Below, piece by piece: positions 53,511-61,706 of a stretch of 64,000 nucleotides of DNA; position 1 is the first letter of the stretch; every line of letters starts with the position of its first letter. Under the pieces are notes generated by a model. The model saw only the letters and a list, made by a program, of their open reading frames with translations. It was not told the DNA's origin and made no database searches. Source of the DNA: Nocardia sp. (GTDB taxonomy: Bacteria; Actinomycetota; Actinomycetes; Mycobacteriales; Mycobacteriaceae); assembly GCF_025465275.1 (NCBI RefSeq), contig NZ_JAODNK010000153.1:214429-278428 (forward strand), written 5' to 3'. A program made the position numbers and the translations under genes.

Positions 53511-53648
53511 TTTTGCCTCCGCTGCGCTACGGCGGGTTCGCGGCCCCCTTGGTCTCGTTCTTCCCTCCCTCCGCTCCTCCAAGGCGCAGGTCTATGGAGC
53601 CGTTCGCTCCCCCGCTCCACTCAGTCCAGAACGAGACGGGCCGCGAAC
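53511..53648 (-). repeat. R1 dispersed hairpin repeat, copy 6
   Basis: On the minus strand it opens TTCGCGGCCCGTCTCGTTCT and closes AGAACGAGACCAAGGGGGCC...GGAGGCAAAATAGACACAG, followed directly by the purB GTG. The arms (CTCGTTCT with AGAACGAG) differ from copies 1, 3 and 5 in a matched way. Confidence 0.85.
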
Positions 53649-53658
53649 ATGAGGCGTT

Positions 53659-54288
53659 CTAGGCGGGCGGTGCGACTACGTCGATCACTTCCAGGAGTGC
53701 GCCTCTGGCCATGCGCCTTGGCTGGGGGTCCGGTTCGCCGAGGGCGGTGACCACTGCGCCGTCGACCACGGCGACGAGTCTGCGGGTCTGTTCGGCCCGC
53801 ACCACCCGATCCGAGCGGCGCAGCACATCTGCGAGCAGTTCGTCGAGCTGGGCGCGTAGTCGGAACTGCACCTCGCGTAGCTCCGGATGGCGGGCGGAGG
53901 CCACCGAGCGCTCGTAGCGGGCAATGAGCTGGCCGCGCGCATCCTCGTCGGCCATATCCGGGCCGACGAGCAGATCGAGCACCAGATCCACGGTCGCCTC
54001 GGCGCCACGCCGGCGGTGGGTCACCTCGCCGACCCGGCGGCGCATGGCATCGAGTTCGGCATTGCCGGAGAATTCGACCGCACGCGCGATCAGATCCTCC
54101 AGCGATTCGAAGTAGTAGGTGGTGGACGCCAGCGGCAAATCCGCTCGGGTCGCCACCGACCGGTGCCGTACGGCCTCGAAGCCGCCCTCGAGGAGCAGTT
54201 CGGCGGCCGCGCACACCAGCGCTTGGCGACGCTTCTCGCCTTTCGGAGTCGTCGCAGTGGTCACGGATGCAATCGTGCCAGTCATCAT
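53659..54288 (-). CDS. TetR-family regulator
   Basis: The 209-aa protein has an N-terminal helix-turn-helix (KRRQALVCAAAELLLEGGFEAVRHRSVATRADLPLASTTYYF... region) ending in the TetR-typical STTYYFESLEDLIARAV. The C-terminal ligand domain is helical. The target is unknown; the divergent or adjacent genes are purB and an aminotransferase, both on the same strand. Two consecutive ATGs (54288, 54285) are possible starts. Confidence 0.88.
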   Translation of the reverse strand: MMTGTIASVTTATTPKGEKRRQALVCAAAELLLEGGFEAVRHRSVATRADLPLASTTYYFESLEDLIARAVEFSGNAELDAMRRRVGEVTHRRRGAEATVDLVLDLLVGPDMADEDARGQLIARYERSVASARHPELREVQFRLRAQLDELLADVLRRSDRVVRAEQTRRLVAVVDGAVVTALGEPDPQPRRMARGALLEVIDVVAPPA

Positions 54289-54356
54289 CGGTTCATCTGA
54301 CCCAAATCTGTGCGATCTGTGGTGATTCCGGTTCGAACGGCGTTCCGGCGACAAAT

Positions 54357-55514
54357 TCAGGCCAGATAGCGTTCCAACCGGTCCAGTGCTTCTTCGATAT
54401 CGGCGCTCGCTCCGGCGAACGAGAAGCGCACCGTATGAGTGCCGCTGACCGTGTCGAAGTCGATGCCCGGGGCAAGCGCCACCCCCGTGTGGTCGAGCAC
54501 CTCGGTACACCATCGCATCGAATCATCGGTCAGGTGAGCAATATCCGCGTATGCGTAGAAGGCGCCGTCCGCCGGCGCCAGATCGGTGATGCCCAATTTC
54601 GGCAGACCGGTCAGCAGCAACTGCCGATTGGCGGCATAGCGGGCCACATGCCCGTCGAGTTCGGCCTTGGCCTCCGCACCGAAAGCGTGCACGGCCGCAA
54701 ACTGCGAAATAGCGGGCGGGCATACGGTCATATTCGAGGCGAGCCGCTGCAGCGCCGGGCGCATGGTTTCCGGGACCAGCATCCAGCCGAGCCGCCAGCC
54801 GGTCATGGAGAAGTATTTGGACACCGAGCCGATGACGACCGATTCCCGGGACGTCTCCCACGCTGACGACGTCGGCTCAGTGTTGTCGTAGACGATGCCG
54901 TGGTAGATCTCGTCCGAGATGAGCAGCGTCCCGTGCTCGTCGCACCAGCGGGCCAGGGCCGCCAGCTCCGCCGGGGCGATCATGGTTCCGGTCGGATTGG
55001 CCGGGCTCGCCACGATCAACCCCGCGGGCGGCTCCGGCAGCGCCTCCAGCATGGCCACGGTCGGCTGGAAACGGGTCTCCGGGCCGCAATCGAGCTCGAC
55101 CACCTTGCAGCCCAGCGCGGTGAGGGTATTGCGGTAGGCGGGATACCCCGGCCGCGCCACCACCACGGTGTCACCGAGATCGAAGGCGGCCAGGAAGAGC
55201 AGCGTGAACGCGCCGGACGATCCGGTCGTCACCACCACGTCATCGGCGCTCACCCGGACCCCGTAGGTGCTCCGGTGATGCTCGGCGATGGCCTCCCGCA
55301 GCGCCAGGATCCCGAAAGTCTCGGTGTACCCGAGCAATTCGGAGTCCATGGCCGCCTTGGTGGCCCGCAACACCGCCCGCGGGGCAGGCGTGGACGGCTG
55401 CCCCGCAGCCAGCACCAGTACGTCCCCATGGGAACGCGCCCGTTCTGCTGCTGCCTTCCAGACATCCATCACGTAAAAAGGTGGAATGGTCGACCGGCGA
55501 GATTCGATACGCAC
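54357..55514 (-). CDS. Class I/II PLP aminotransferase
   Basis: The 385-aa fold-type-I aminotransferase has the PLP lysine in IGSVSKYFSMTGWRLGW and the Asp/Tyr pocket in LLISDEIYHGIVY; ASPANPTGTMI is the AspAT signature. It is probably an aspartate/aromatic-type aminotransferase; substrate preference cannot be read. It starts at GTG 55514 with TACCGT exactly 7 nt upstream (leaderless). Confidence 0.87.
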   Translation of the reverse strand: MRIESRRSTIPPFYVMDVWKAAAERARSHGDVLVLAAGQPSTPAPRAVLRATKAAMDSELLGYTETFGILALREAIAEHHRSTYGVRVSADDVVVTTGSSGAFTLLFLAAFDLGDTVVVARPGYPAYRNTLTALGCKVVELDCGPETRFQPTVAMLEALPEPPAGLIVASPANPTGTMIAPAELAALARWCDEHGTLLISDEIYHGIVYDNTEPTSSAWETSRESVVIGSVSKYFSMTGWRLGWMLVPETMRPALQRLASNMTVCPPAISQFAAVHAFGAEAKAELDGHVARYAANRQLLLTGLPKLGITDLAPADGAFYAYADIAHLTDDSMRWCTEVLDHTGVALAPGIDFDTVSGTHTVRFSFAGASADIEEALDRLERYLA

Positions 55515-55521
55515 TCGACAG

Positions 55522-55527
55522 ACGGTA
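55522..55527 (-). promoter_or_regulatory. Leaderless-type -10 box of the aminotransferase
   Basis: On the minus strand TACCGT is followed by 7 nt and the GTG at 55514. Confidence 0.6.
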
Positions 55528-55585
55528 GAGCACCCGCTCCCCCGGCTGTCCGCAGATGGCCGCCGGAATGCCTGAGGAGGCTCGC

Positions 55586-56782
55586 ATGCAGGGGGGACCA
55601 GCAGCTACCGAGGAGGACTCGGCAGCCCGGCTATCGACAGCCGCCATGGACGGGACCAGCTCGAACGGCGGCAAACCAGGGGGCGAGGACGGCGCCACCG
55701 ATCTCCCGGAGGTCGAGTTCCCGGAATCGGAGAGAGAGGCCGACTCCGGGCCGCAGAGGTTCCGAGCAGGCGTGGACAGGTACACCCCGGGGGTCAGAGC
55801 GCACCTGGCCGGACCGGACGAGCCGCCGTCGCGGCTGCGTGAGTATGCGGTGCGGGCGGGACGCGCGGGGGCACGGGGCGCGGCGCGGGCGCGAAATCAG
55901 CTGCCGGTGGTGCGCGATCAGGCCGTCGACATGTGGGCGCGGCGGCCGCGATCTCGGGCGGAGTTCGGGGCGCTGGCCGAGCAGACCAAGGCGCAGGCAC
56001 GGCAGCAGTGGCCGGTGACTCGGGCGTGGGCGATCAGGCATCGTGTATTGATCGGCGGGGTGGTGGCGGTGCTCGTATTCGCGGGGGCGGACAGCGCGCT
56101 GGGGGCCATTCCGATCGACGCGGCCGTGGAACCCGGTATGGCACTGCGGGTTCCGGTGGCGAATCCGCTGCAGATACATACGGTGCCGGAGTCGACGAAG
56201 CGGTACCTGGATGCCATCAGCAATGGTGAGCGACTACGGGAGTCGGCAGTGGTGTCCGCCGCGGCGCACGAGACGCTGGATCGGGCCAAGGCCGAAGCCG
56301 CCGCCGCGATGTCCGGCCAGCCGCAGCCGTGGATGATCACGCCACCCGCCCCGGACGCCACCCTGCCGCCCGGATTCGCGATCCCGGGCATCGGCGGTTT
56401 CGCACTACCCGCGAAGGGCTCGTTCACCTCGGGATTCGGTTCGCGCTGGGGCACCTTCCACGCGGGCGTCGATATTGCCGCCCCGATAGGTTCGCCGATC
56501 TACGCGGTCGCGGCGGGCACGGTCATCGACGCGGGCCCGGCACAGGGCTTCGGACTGTGGGTGCGCATCCGCCACGACGACGGCACCATCTCCGTCTACG
56601 GCCACATGTACGACTTCTTCGTCTCGGTAGGCGAACGCGTCCCCGCCGGCATGCAGATCGCCCGCATCGGCAACCGCGGCGACTCCACCGGCCCACACCT
56701 GCATTTCGAGATCATCATCAACGGCCAGCACGTAGACCCCCAGCCCTGGCTGGCCCAGCGCGGCATCCAACTCACCCCCTGA
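55586..56782 (+). CDS. M23-family peptidase, membrane-anchored
   Basis: The 398-aa protein has a long acidic/Gly-rich cytoplasmic leader (about 1-150), a membrane helix (about 152-170, VLIGGVVAVLVFAGAD) and an extracytoplasmic LytM/M23 domain (about 280-395). Zinc ligands are visible: GTFHAGVDIAAP (HxxxD) and GPHLHFEI (HxH), both intact, so it is probably active against peptidoglycan cross-links. GGAGG is 5 nt before the ATG at 55586. R2 copy 3 follows. Confidence 0.9.
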   Translation: MQGGPAATEEDSAARLSTAAMDGTSSNGGKPGGEDGATDLPEVEFPESEREADSGPQRFRAGVDRYTPGVRAHLAGPDEPPSRLREYAVRAGRAGARGAARARNQLPVVRDQAVDMWARRPRSRAEFGALAEQTKAQARQQWPVTRAWAIRHRVLIGGVVAVLVFAGADSALGAIPIDAAVEPGMALRVPVANPLQIHTVPESTKRYLDAISNGERLRESAVVSAAAHETLDRAKAEAAAAMSGQPQPWMITPPAPDATLPPGFAIPGIGGFALPAKGSFTSGFGSRWGTFHAGVDIAAPIGSPIYAVAAGTVIDAGPAQGFGLWVRIRHDDGTISVYGHMYDFFVSVGERVPAGMQIARIGNRGDSTGPHLHFEIIINGQHVDPQPWLAQRGIQLTP

Positions 56783-56785
56783 CAC

Positions 56786-56908
56786 GAAACCCGTCATCCC
56801 GGCGGGCCCCTCGTCATCCCGGCACGGTTTCGGCCGGGATCCACAGTGGCAGCAGCGCAGCCGAACTCGGTGGATCCCAGCCAAAAGCAGGCCGGGATGA
56901 CGAGGGGT
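56786..56908. repeat. R2 palindromic repeat, copy 3
   Basis: CCGTCATCCCGGCGGG...CGTCATCCCGGCACG...GGCCGGGATCCACAG...GGTGGATCCCAGCC...GCCGGGATGACGAG, again with a doubled left arm as in copy 2. It lies between the convergent M23 and purD genes. Confidence 0.85.
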
Positions 56909-56909
56909 G

Positions 56910-58196
56910 TCAGACCGCCGGTGCTGGGACGGTGATCCGGCCTTCGGTGGCCGCGAGCGCGATATCGGTGCGGTAGTGGCCGCCGGGGAGTTTGATGCCG
57001 GAGAGTCGGTCGTAGGCGTTCTTGCGGGCCTCGGTGAGGTCGGCGCCGTAGCCGACGATGGCGAGTACGCGGCCGCCGGCGGAGACGATCGAGCCGTCCG
57101 CACGCTGCGCGGTACCGGCGTGCAGCACCTCGGATTCGGTTCCGGCGCCGGAGGATTCGGCTCCGGAGATGACATCGCCACTGCGCGGGCGGCCCGGGTA
57201 GTTCTCGGCGGCCAGCACCACGGTGACGGCCGAACCGTCCTTCCAGCGCGGCGGCGCGACCTGGTCGAGGGTGCCGGTGGCGGTGGCGTGCAGCAGCTCA
57301 CCGATCGGGCTGTCCAGCATGGCCAGCACGGCTTGGGTCTCGGGATCGCCGAAGCGGCAGTTGAATTCGATGACGGCGGGCCCGGACTGCCCGATGGCCA
57401 GCCCCGCGTACAGCAGGCCGCTGAACGGCACGCCACGCCGGACCATTTCGGCCGCAACGGGTTTCACCACATCGTCGACAATGGCCTGCAGCGTCTCGTC
57501 GGTCAGCCACGGCAGCGGCGTGTACGCGCCCATGCCGCCGGTATTGGGTCCGGTATCGCCGTCGCCGACCCGCTTGTGGTCCTGGGCGGGCAGCAGCGGC
57601 ACCACATTCTCGCCGTCGACGAGGCAGAACAGCGACACCTCGGGACCGTCGAGGAAGGACTCCAGCAGCACCGGATGCCCGTTCTCCAGCAGTTCCGCGC
57701 CGTGGTCACGCGCGATCCGGCGGTCGGCGGTCACCACCACACCCTTGCCCGCGGCCAGCCCGTCGTCCTTCACGACCCAGGTGGGTCCGAAACGATCCAG
57801 CGCGGCATCCAGCTCGCCCGGGTGATCGACGATCTCACTGTGCGCGGTGCGCACGCCCGCCGCATTCATGACGTCCTTGGCGAAAGCCTTGGACCCTTCG
57901 ATGCGAGCGGCGGCGGCCGACGGCCCGAAGGCCGGAATGCCCGCGGCACGCACCGCGTCGGCGACGCCGAGCACCAGCGGCACCTCCGGACCGATCACGA
58001 CCAGATCGGACTTCAGCTCCCGCGCCAGCGCGACCACGTCGTCGCCCGAACTCGGGTCGACCGCTCGCACCTCGACGTGCTGAGCAATCCCCGCATTACC
58101 GGGCGCGACCGACACCGCGGTCACCGCCGGGTCCCGGCGCAGAGCCAGGGCGAGGGCATGTTCACGGGCTCCGGAACCGATGACGAGTACGCGCAC
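56910..58196 (-). CDS. purD: PurD, GAR synthetase
   Basis: The 428-aa ATP-grasp enzyme makes glycinamide ribonucleotide, step 2 of purine synthesis. It begins VRVLVIGSGAREHALALAL, and GDPETQAVL and HKRVGDGDTGPNTGGMGAY are the PurD signatures. The start is the GTG at 58196, with TAAGCT exactly 7 nt upstream; the longer frame to 58430 runs through R1 copy 7. Confidence 0.96.
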   Translation of the reverse strand: MRVLVIGSGAREHALALALRRDPAVTAVSVAPGNAGIAQHVEVRAVDPSSGDDVVALARELKSDLVVIGPEVPLVLGVADAVRAAGIPAFGPSAAAARIEGSKAFAKDVMNAAGVRTAHSEIVDHPGELDAALDRFGPTWVVKDDGLAAGKGVVVTADRRIARDHGAELLENGHPVLLESFLDGPEVSLFCLVDGENVVPLLPAQDHKRVGDGDTGPNTGGMGAYTPLPWLTDETLQAIVDDVVKPVAAEMVRRGVPFSGLLYAGLAIGQSGPAVIEFNCRFGDPETQAVLAMLDSPIGELLHATATGTLDQVAPPRWKDGSAVTVVLAAENYPGRPRSGDVISGAESSGAGTESEVLHAGTAQRADGSIVSAGGRVLAIVGYGADLTEARKNAYDRLSGIKLPGGHYRTDIALAATEGRITVPAPAV

Positions 58197-58203
58197 GGCA
58201 GAC

Positions 58204-58209
58204 AGCTTA
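58204..58209 (-). promoter_or_regulatory. Leaderless-type -10 box of purD
   Basis: On the minus strand TAAGCT is followed by 7 nt and the GTG at 58196. Confidence 0.6.
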
Positions 58210-58274
58210 GGGCGTGCCCGGACCTCGCCACCGGGCGGTTCGCACACACCCCCGCCCTGAGAGACATCTACCCC

Positions 58275-58397
58275 AAGTTCGCGGCCCGTCTCGTTCTGGA
58301 CTGAGTGGAGCGAGGGAGCGAAGCGGAGGAGCGGAAGGAGGGAAGAACGAGACAAAGGGGGCCGCGAACCCGCCCGGAGCGAAGCGGAGGGCAAAAT
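58275..58397 (+). repeat. R1 dispersed hairpin repeat, copy 7
   Basis: It opens AAGTTCGCGGCCCGTCTCG and closes AGAACGAGACAAAGGGGG...GGAGGGCAAAAT, then ACACAGC and the HIT-gene ATG. The CAAAAT is exactly 7 nt before the ATG, the same geometry as copy 6 and purB. The arms match copy 6. Confidence 0.85.
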
Positions 58398-58404
58398 ACA
58401 CAGC

Positions 58405-58830
58405 ATGGCTTCTGTTTTCTCATTGATCATCGAAGGTCAGCTGCCGGGCCGGTTCGTCTGGGAGGACGACGAATTCGTCGCCTTCCTGACCATTGCCCCG
58501 GTGACGCAGGGGCACACCCTGGTGGTGCCGCGCAAGGAGATCGACCAGTGGCAGGACCTCGACCCCGAAACCTTCTCCCGCATGACCACGGTCGCCCAGC
58601 GCATCGGCAAGGCCGTCCGCGCGGCCTGGGACGCCCCGCGCGCGGGCCTGCTCATCGCCGGTCTGGAGGTGCCGCATCTGCACCTGCACGTGTTCCCGGC
58701 CTTCGAACTCGGTGACTTCGATATCACCGGCGCCGATCCGGAGCCGAGCAAGGAATCCATGGACGAGGCGCAGGCCAAGATCAAACAGGCGCTGCGCGAT
58801 CTCGGCTACGGTGCCAACGTCCCCGACTGA
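58405..58830 (+). CDS. HIT-family protein
   Basis: The 141-aa protein has DDEFVAFLTIAPVTQGHTLVVPRKEIDQW and the triad motif VPHLHLHVFPAF. It is a second HIT protein of the nucleotide-conjugate hydrolase type, distinct from that at 51570. The ATG lies 7 nt after the CAAAAT box of R1 copy 7. The last 25 nt overlap the 3' end of the convergent phoR. Confidence 0.9.
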   Translation: MASVFSLIIEGQLPGRFVWEDDEFVAFLTIAPVTQGHTLVVPRKEIDQWQDLDPETFSRMTTVAQRIGKAVRAAWDAPRAGLLIAGLEVPHLHLHVFPAFELGDFDITGADPEPSKESMDEAQAKIKQALRDLGYGANVPD

Positions 58831-60269
58831 CCCGTCCGGGGCAGGCACACGCTGAAGGTGGTGCCCACGCCCGGCGTACTGGCCACGGACACCGCGCCGT
58901 CGTGCGCGGTGACCAGCGCCTGCACGATCGAAAGTCCCAGTCCGGTACCGCCGCTCACGCGACTGCGGGAGCTGTCGGTGCGATAGAAGCGTTCGAAGAC
59001 CCGCTCGGCCTGTTCGGGCTCCAGGCCGGGCCCGGTATCGCTGACCTCGAGCAGTACCTCCCGCTCGGAGGGAGTGAGCCGCACCGTGACCGCAGCATCG
59101 GGCGGCGTGTGCACCAGCGCATTGCTCACCAGATTGCCGAGGATCTGCCGCAGCCTGGCCTCGTCGCCCGCGATCTCCAGAGTGCCCGTGCCGGAACGGA
59201 TCTCCAGATCGATCGGCCGCGGGTCCGCATCCGGATTCTGCACCGCCGCTTGCGCGCGGGCATTGTGCACGGCATCGCTGGCCAGTGCCAGCAGGTCCAC
59301 CGGCCGCCGCTCGACGGGCCGCTGCGCATCCAGCCGGGCCAGCATGAGCAGGTCCTCCACCAGCAGGCTCATCCGCTTGGATTCGCTTTCGATGCGATTC
59401 ATGAGCATGCCCGGCTCCGTGATCGCGCCCTGCCGATACAGCTCCGAGAACCCCTTGATGGTGGTCAGCGGCGTGCGCAATTCATGACTGGCATCGGCGA
59501 TGAAGCGCCGCATCTTGGCCTCGGACCGAAGCGCACCCTCCTCGGAAGCCTCGGTCGCCGCGAAAGCCTGCTGAATCTGGGTCAGCATGGTGTTCAGCGA
59601 TTGCGACAGATGATCCACTTCGGTGTCATTGCCGCGCACCGGAACTCGCTGATGCAGATCGCCGCCCGCAATGGCGGCCGCGGTTCTCTCGACTTCGCCC
59701 AGGGGTTTCAGGCTTCGCCGGATGACCAGGCGCGCAACAACTGCCAGGGCCGCCAGCACCAGCGCCCCGATCACCGACTGCAGCAGAATCAGCCGGTCGA
59801 GAATCCCCTTGGTCTCATCGAGCCGCAATCCGACTGTGCTGGTGCCGTATTGGTTCGCGGTCCGCATGATCCGCCACTGCTCACCACCGTCACCGATCGA
59901 GCCGACCGTAATGGGGTGATGGCCGAGATCGGCCGGCACATCGGGCTCCGTCGAACCCACGTCCAGGTGCAGGACCAGATTGCCGGACGAATCCAGTACG
60001 CGCACATAGAGCAATTGCGCGGGACGTTCCCGCTTCCCGGGCGGCATGGGCAGCGGCTCCGGACGCGTGACCCCCGGCTGCGCCCAGCCGTGCGCGGCAT
60101 CGTAGAGCGACTGATCGATGCGGCCCAGCAGTACATTGCGCATGAGCGAGGTCACGGCCAAACCGGAAACCAGCAGCCCGAGCCCGGCCAGCGAAACCAG
60201 CGCCAGCGCCAGCGTGGTTCGCAGCGGAACGGCCGCGAGCCGATCCGACAGCCGGGCGCGTGGGCTCAC
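58806..60269 (-). CDS. phoR: PhoR-type sensor histidine kinase
   Basis: The 487-aa kinase has two membrane helices (about 17-37 and 155-180) enclosing an extracytoplasmic sensor, then HAMP, the dimerisation domain with the phospho-acceptor His (FIADASHELRTPLTTIKG) and an ATPase domain (NLVSNALVHTPP, DTGPGL, GTGLGLSIV). It pairs with the regulator just upstream; its GTG start overlaps the phoP stop by 4 nt. In mycobacteria PhoR responds to acidic pH or ions and controls lipid and virulence genes. Confidence 0.9.
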   Translation of the reverse strand: MSPRARLSDRLAAVPLRTTLALALVSLAGLGLLVSGLAVTSLMRNVLLGRIDQSLYDAAHGWAQPGVTRPEPLPMPPGKRERPAQLLYVRVLDSSGNLVLHLDVGSTEPDVPADLGHHPITVGSIGDGGEQWRIMRTANQYGTSTVGLRLDETKGILDRLILLQSVIGALVLAALAVVARLVIRRSLKPLGEVERTAAAIAGGDLHQRVPVRGNDTEVDHLSQSLNTMLTQIQQAFAATEASEEGALRSEAKMRRFIADASHELRTPLTTIKGFSELYRQGAITEPGMLMNRIESESKRMSLLVEDLLMLARLDAQRPVERRPVDLLALASDAVHNARAQAAVQNPDADPRPIDLEIRSGTGTLEIAGDEARLRQILGNLVSNALVHTPPDAAVTVRLTPSEREVLLEVSDTGPGLEPEQAERVFERFYRTDSSRSRVSGGTGLGLSIVQALVTAHDGAVSVASTPGVGTTFSVCLPRTGQSGTLAP

Positions 60270-61000
60270 TTCGCAGCCGACCTGCGATGTGGCTCCCTCA
60301 TCACATAACCGACCCCGCGCAAAGTGTGGATGAGCCGATCCGGCCCGGTATCCACCTTCTTCCGCAGGTAGGACACATAGGTCTCGACCACTCCGACCTC
60401 ACCGCCGAAGTCGTAGCGCCACACGTGATCCAGAATGCGCGGCTTGCTGAGCACCGTGCCGGCATTCACCATGAAGTAGCGCAGCAGCGTGAATTCGGTG
60501 GGCGACAACGGAATCGGCTCCCCCGCCTTCCACACCTCGTGCGTATCATCGTCGAGTTCGATATCGGCGAACCGCAGCCGCGACGACTTCTCCTCCGGCG
60601 CAGCACGTCCCGCCCGCCGCAGTATCACCCGCAGCCGGGCCACCACTTCCTCGAGACTGAACGGCTTGGTCACGTAATCGTCGGCCCCGAGGGTCAGTCC
60701 GGTGATCTTGTCCTCGACCTCGTCCCGCGCGGTCAGGAAGAGCACCGGGGCATCGATCCCGTCCGCCCGCAGCCGCCGTAGCAGCCCGAAACCGTCCATC
60801 CCCGGCATCATCACATCCACGATGAGCGCATCCGGCCGGAACATCCGCGCCCGATCCAACCCTTCGGTACCACTACTGGCCGTAGCCACCTCAAACCCCT
60901 GATACCGCAAACTCACCGACAACAACTCGACGATCATCGGTTCGTCATCGACCACCAGCACTTTGGCTTCGGCCTCACGGGGCGCGGGCACACCTGTCAT
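60266..61000 (-). CDS. phoP: PhoP, OmpR-family response regulator
   Basis: The 244-aa regulator closely resembles mycobacterial PhoP: VLVVDDEPMIVELLSVSLRYQGFEV, the phospho-Asp in DALIVDVMMPGMDGFG, KPFSLEEVVARLRVILRRAG, and the winged helix SPTEFTLLRYFMVNAGTVLSK...VVETYVSYLRKKVDTG. It is distinct from the phosphate regulator RegX3/PhoB that would bind the PHO box at 1.4 kb. The ATG at 61000 has AGGATGAGG just upstream. A bidirectional terminator separates it from the secreted-protein gene. Confidence 0.92.
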   Translation of the reverse strand: MTGVPAPREAEAKVLVVDDEPMIVELLSVSLRYQGFEVATASSGTEGLDRARMFRPDALIVDVMMPGMDGFGLLRRLRADGIDAPVLFLTARDEVEDKITGLTLGADDYVTKPFSLEEVVARLRVILRRAGRAAPEEKSSRLRFADIELDDDTHEVWKAGEPIPLSPTEFTLLRYFMVNAGTVLSKPRILDHVWRYDFGGEVGVVETYVSYLRKKVDTGPDRLIHTLRGVGYVMREPHRRSAAK

Positions 61001-61102
61001 GACCTCATCCTGCTGCCTCGGGCGTCAAAGTTCCTGGACCTCCGCTGGGAGTTTCCTGGGAGGCGTAGATCCAAACGCAGTGAGTCGAGCAGGATTCCTA
61101 CC

Positions 61103-61142
61103 GAGAAACCACCCCGCCCTGACAATGGTCGGGGTGGTTCTC
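61103..61142. terminator. Terminator upstream of phoP
   Basis: AACCACCCCG (61107-61116) pairs perfectly with CGGGGTGGTT (61130-61139), with further GAG/CTC pairs. It ends the secreted-protein transcript before phoP. Confidence 0.75.
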
Positions 61143-61178
61143 CTTTCAGCGACGTGGTTGTTGCGGTGCCGGGACCAA

Positions 61179-61706
61179 TTATCCGAGCAGGCTGCTCAGC
61201 AGCGGACCGATCACCGGAATCGAGCTCGCGCTACCGGTTCCACCGGAGGGCGCGGCCGGCGTGCAGCTGCTTCCAGCGGGAGCGCTCTGCACAACGTTGA
61301 TGTTGGGAAGCATGTCATCGATGATGGCATTGGGACCGCGAGTCGGGTCGTAGGCGTACGCCACCAGCGTCGTCGCCCCTAAGTAGGTCGGCGTCCATTT
61401 CACGGTCATACCTTGGCCTGCGACGTACGGCAGAGTTGAGATTTCGACGTTGGTTCCCTGCGGATACGGTGCCCATTGGAACGTAATGTCCTGATAGCCC
61501 GACGCCTGGGCCATGAGTGCGGTGGCATCGGCGGCAGCCAGGGTGATCGTGTAACTGGTGCCCGCGCAGTACGCCGGCGAGGCCGAAAGCTGCAAGGTGG
61601 AAACCACCGCCGCGGATGCGGTCGTGGCTGTCACGATCGCGGCCACCCCCATCGCTGCCATGGCAGCGAATCCGACACTCGAGCGACCAAGAATCGACAT
61701 TTTCAT
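61179..61706 (-). CDS. Secreted protein, unknown
   Basis: The 175-aa protein has a signal peptide (about 1-33, ending TASAAV) and a mature domain with two cysteines (SPAYCAGTSY, GSSCTP) and an Ig-like beta pattern (TFQWAPYPQGTNVEIS, VKWTPTYLGATTLVAYAYD), ending in a hydrophobic IPVIGPLLSSLLG stretch after a Gly/Ser/Pro linker. I do not recognise a family; similar short secreted Ig-like proteins are common in nocardiae. The ATG at 61706 follows GGGGAACGAAGT; the longer frame is rejected. Confidence 0.7.
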   Translation of the reverse strand: MKMSILGRSSVGFAAMAAMGVAAIVTATTASAAVVSTLQLSASPAYCAGTSYTITLAAADATALMAQASGYQDITFQWAPYPQGTNVEISTLPYVAGQGMTVKWTPTYLGATTLVAYAYDPTRGPNAIIDDMLPNINVVQSAPAGSSCTPAAPSGGTGSASSIPVIGPLLSSLLG

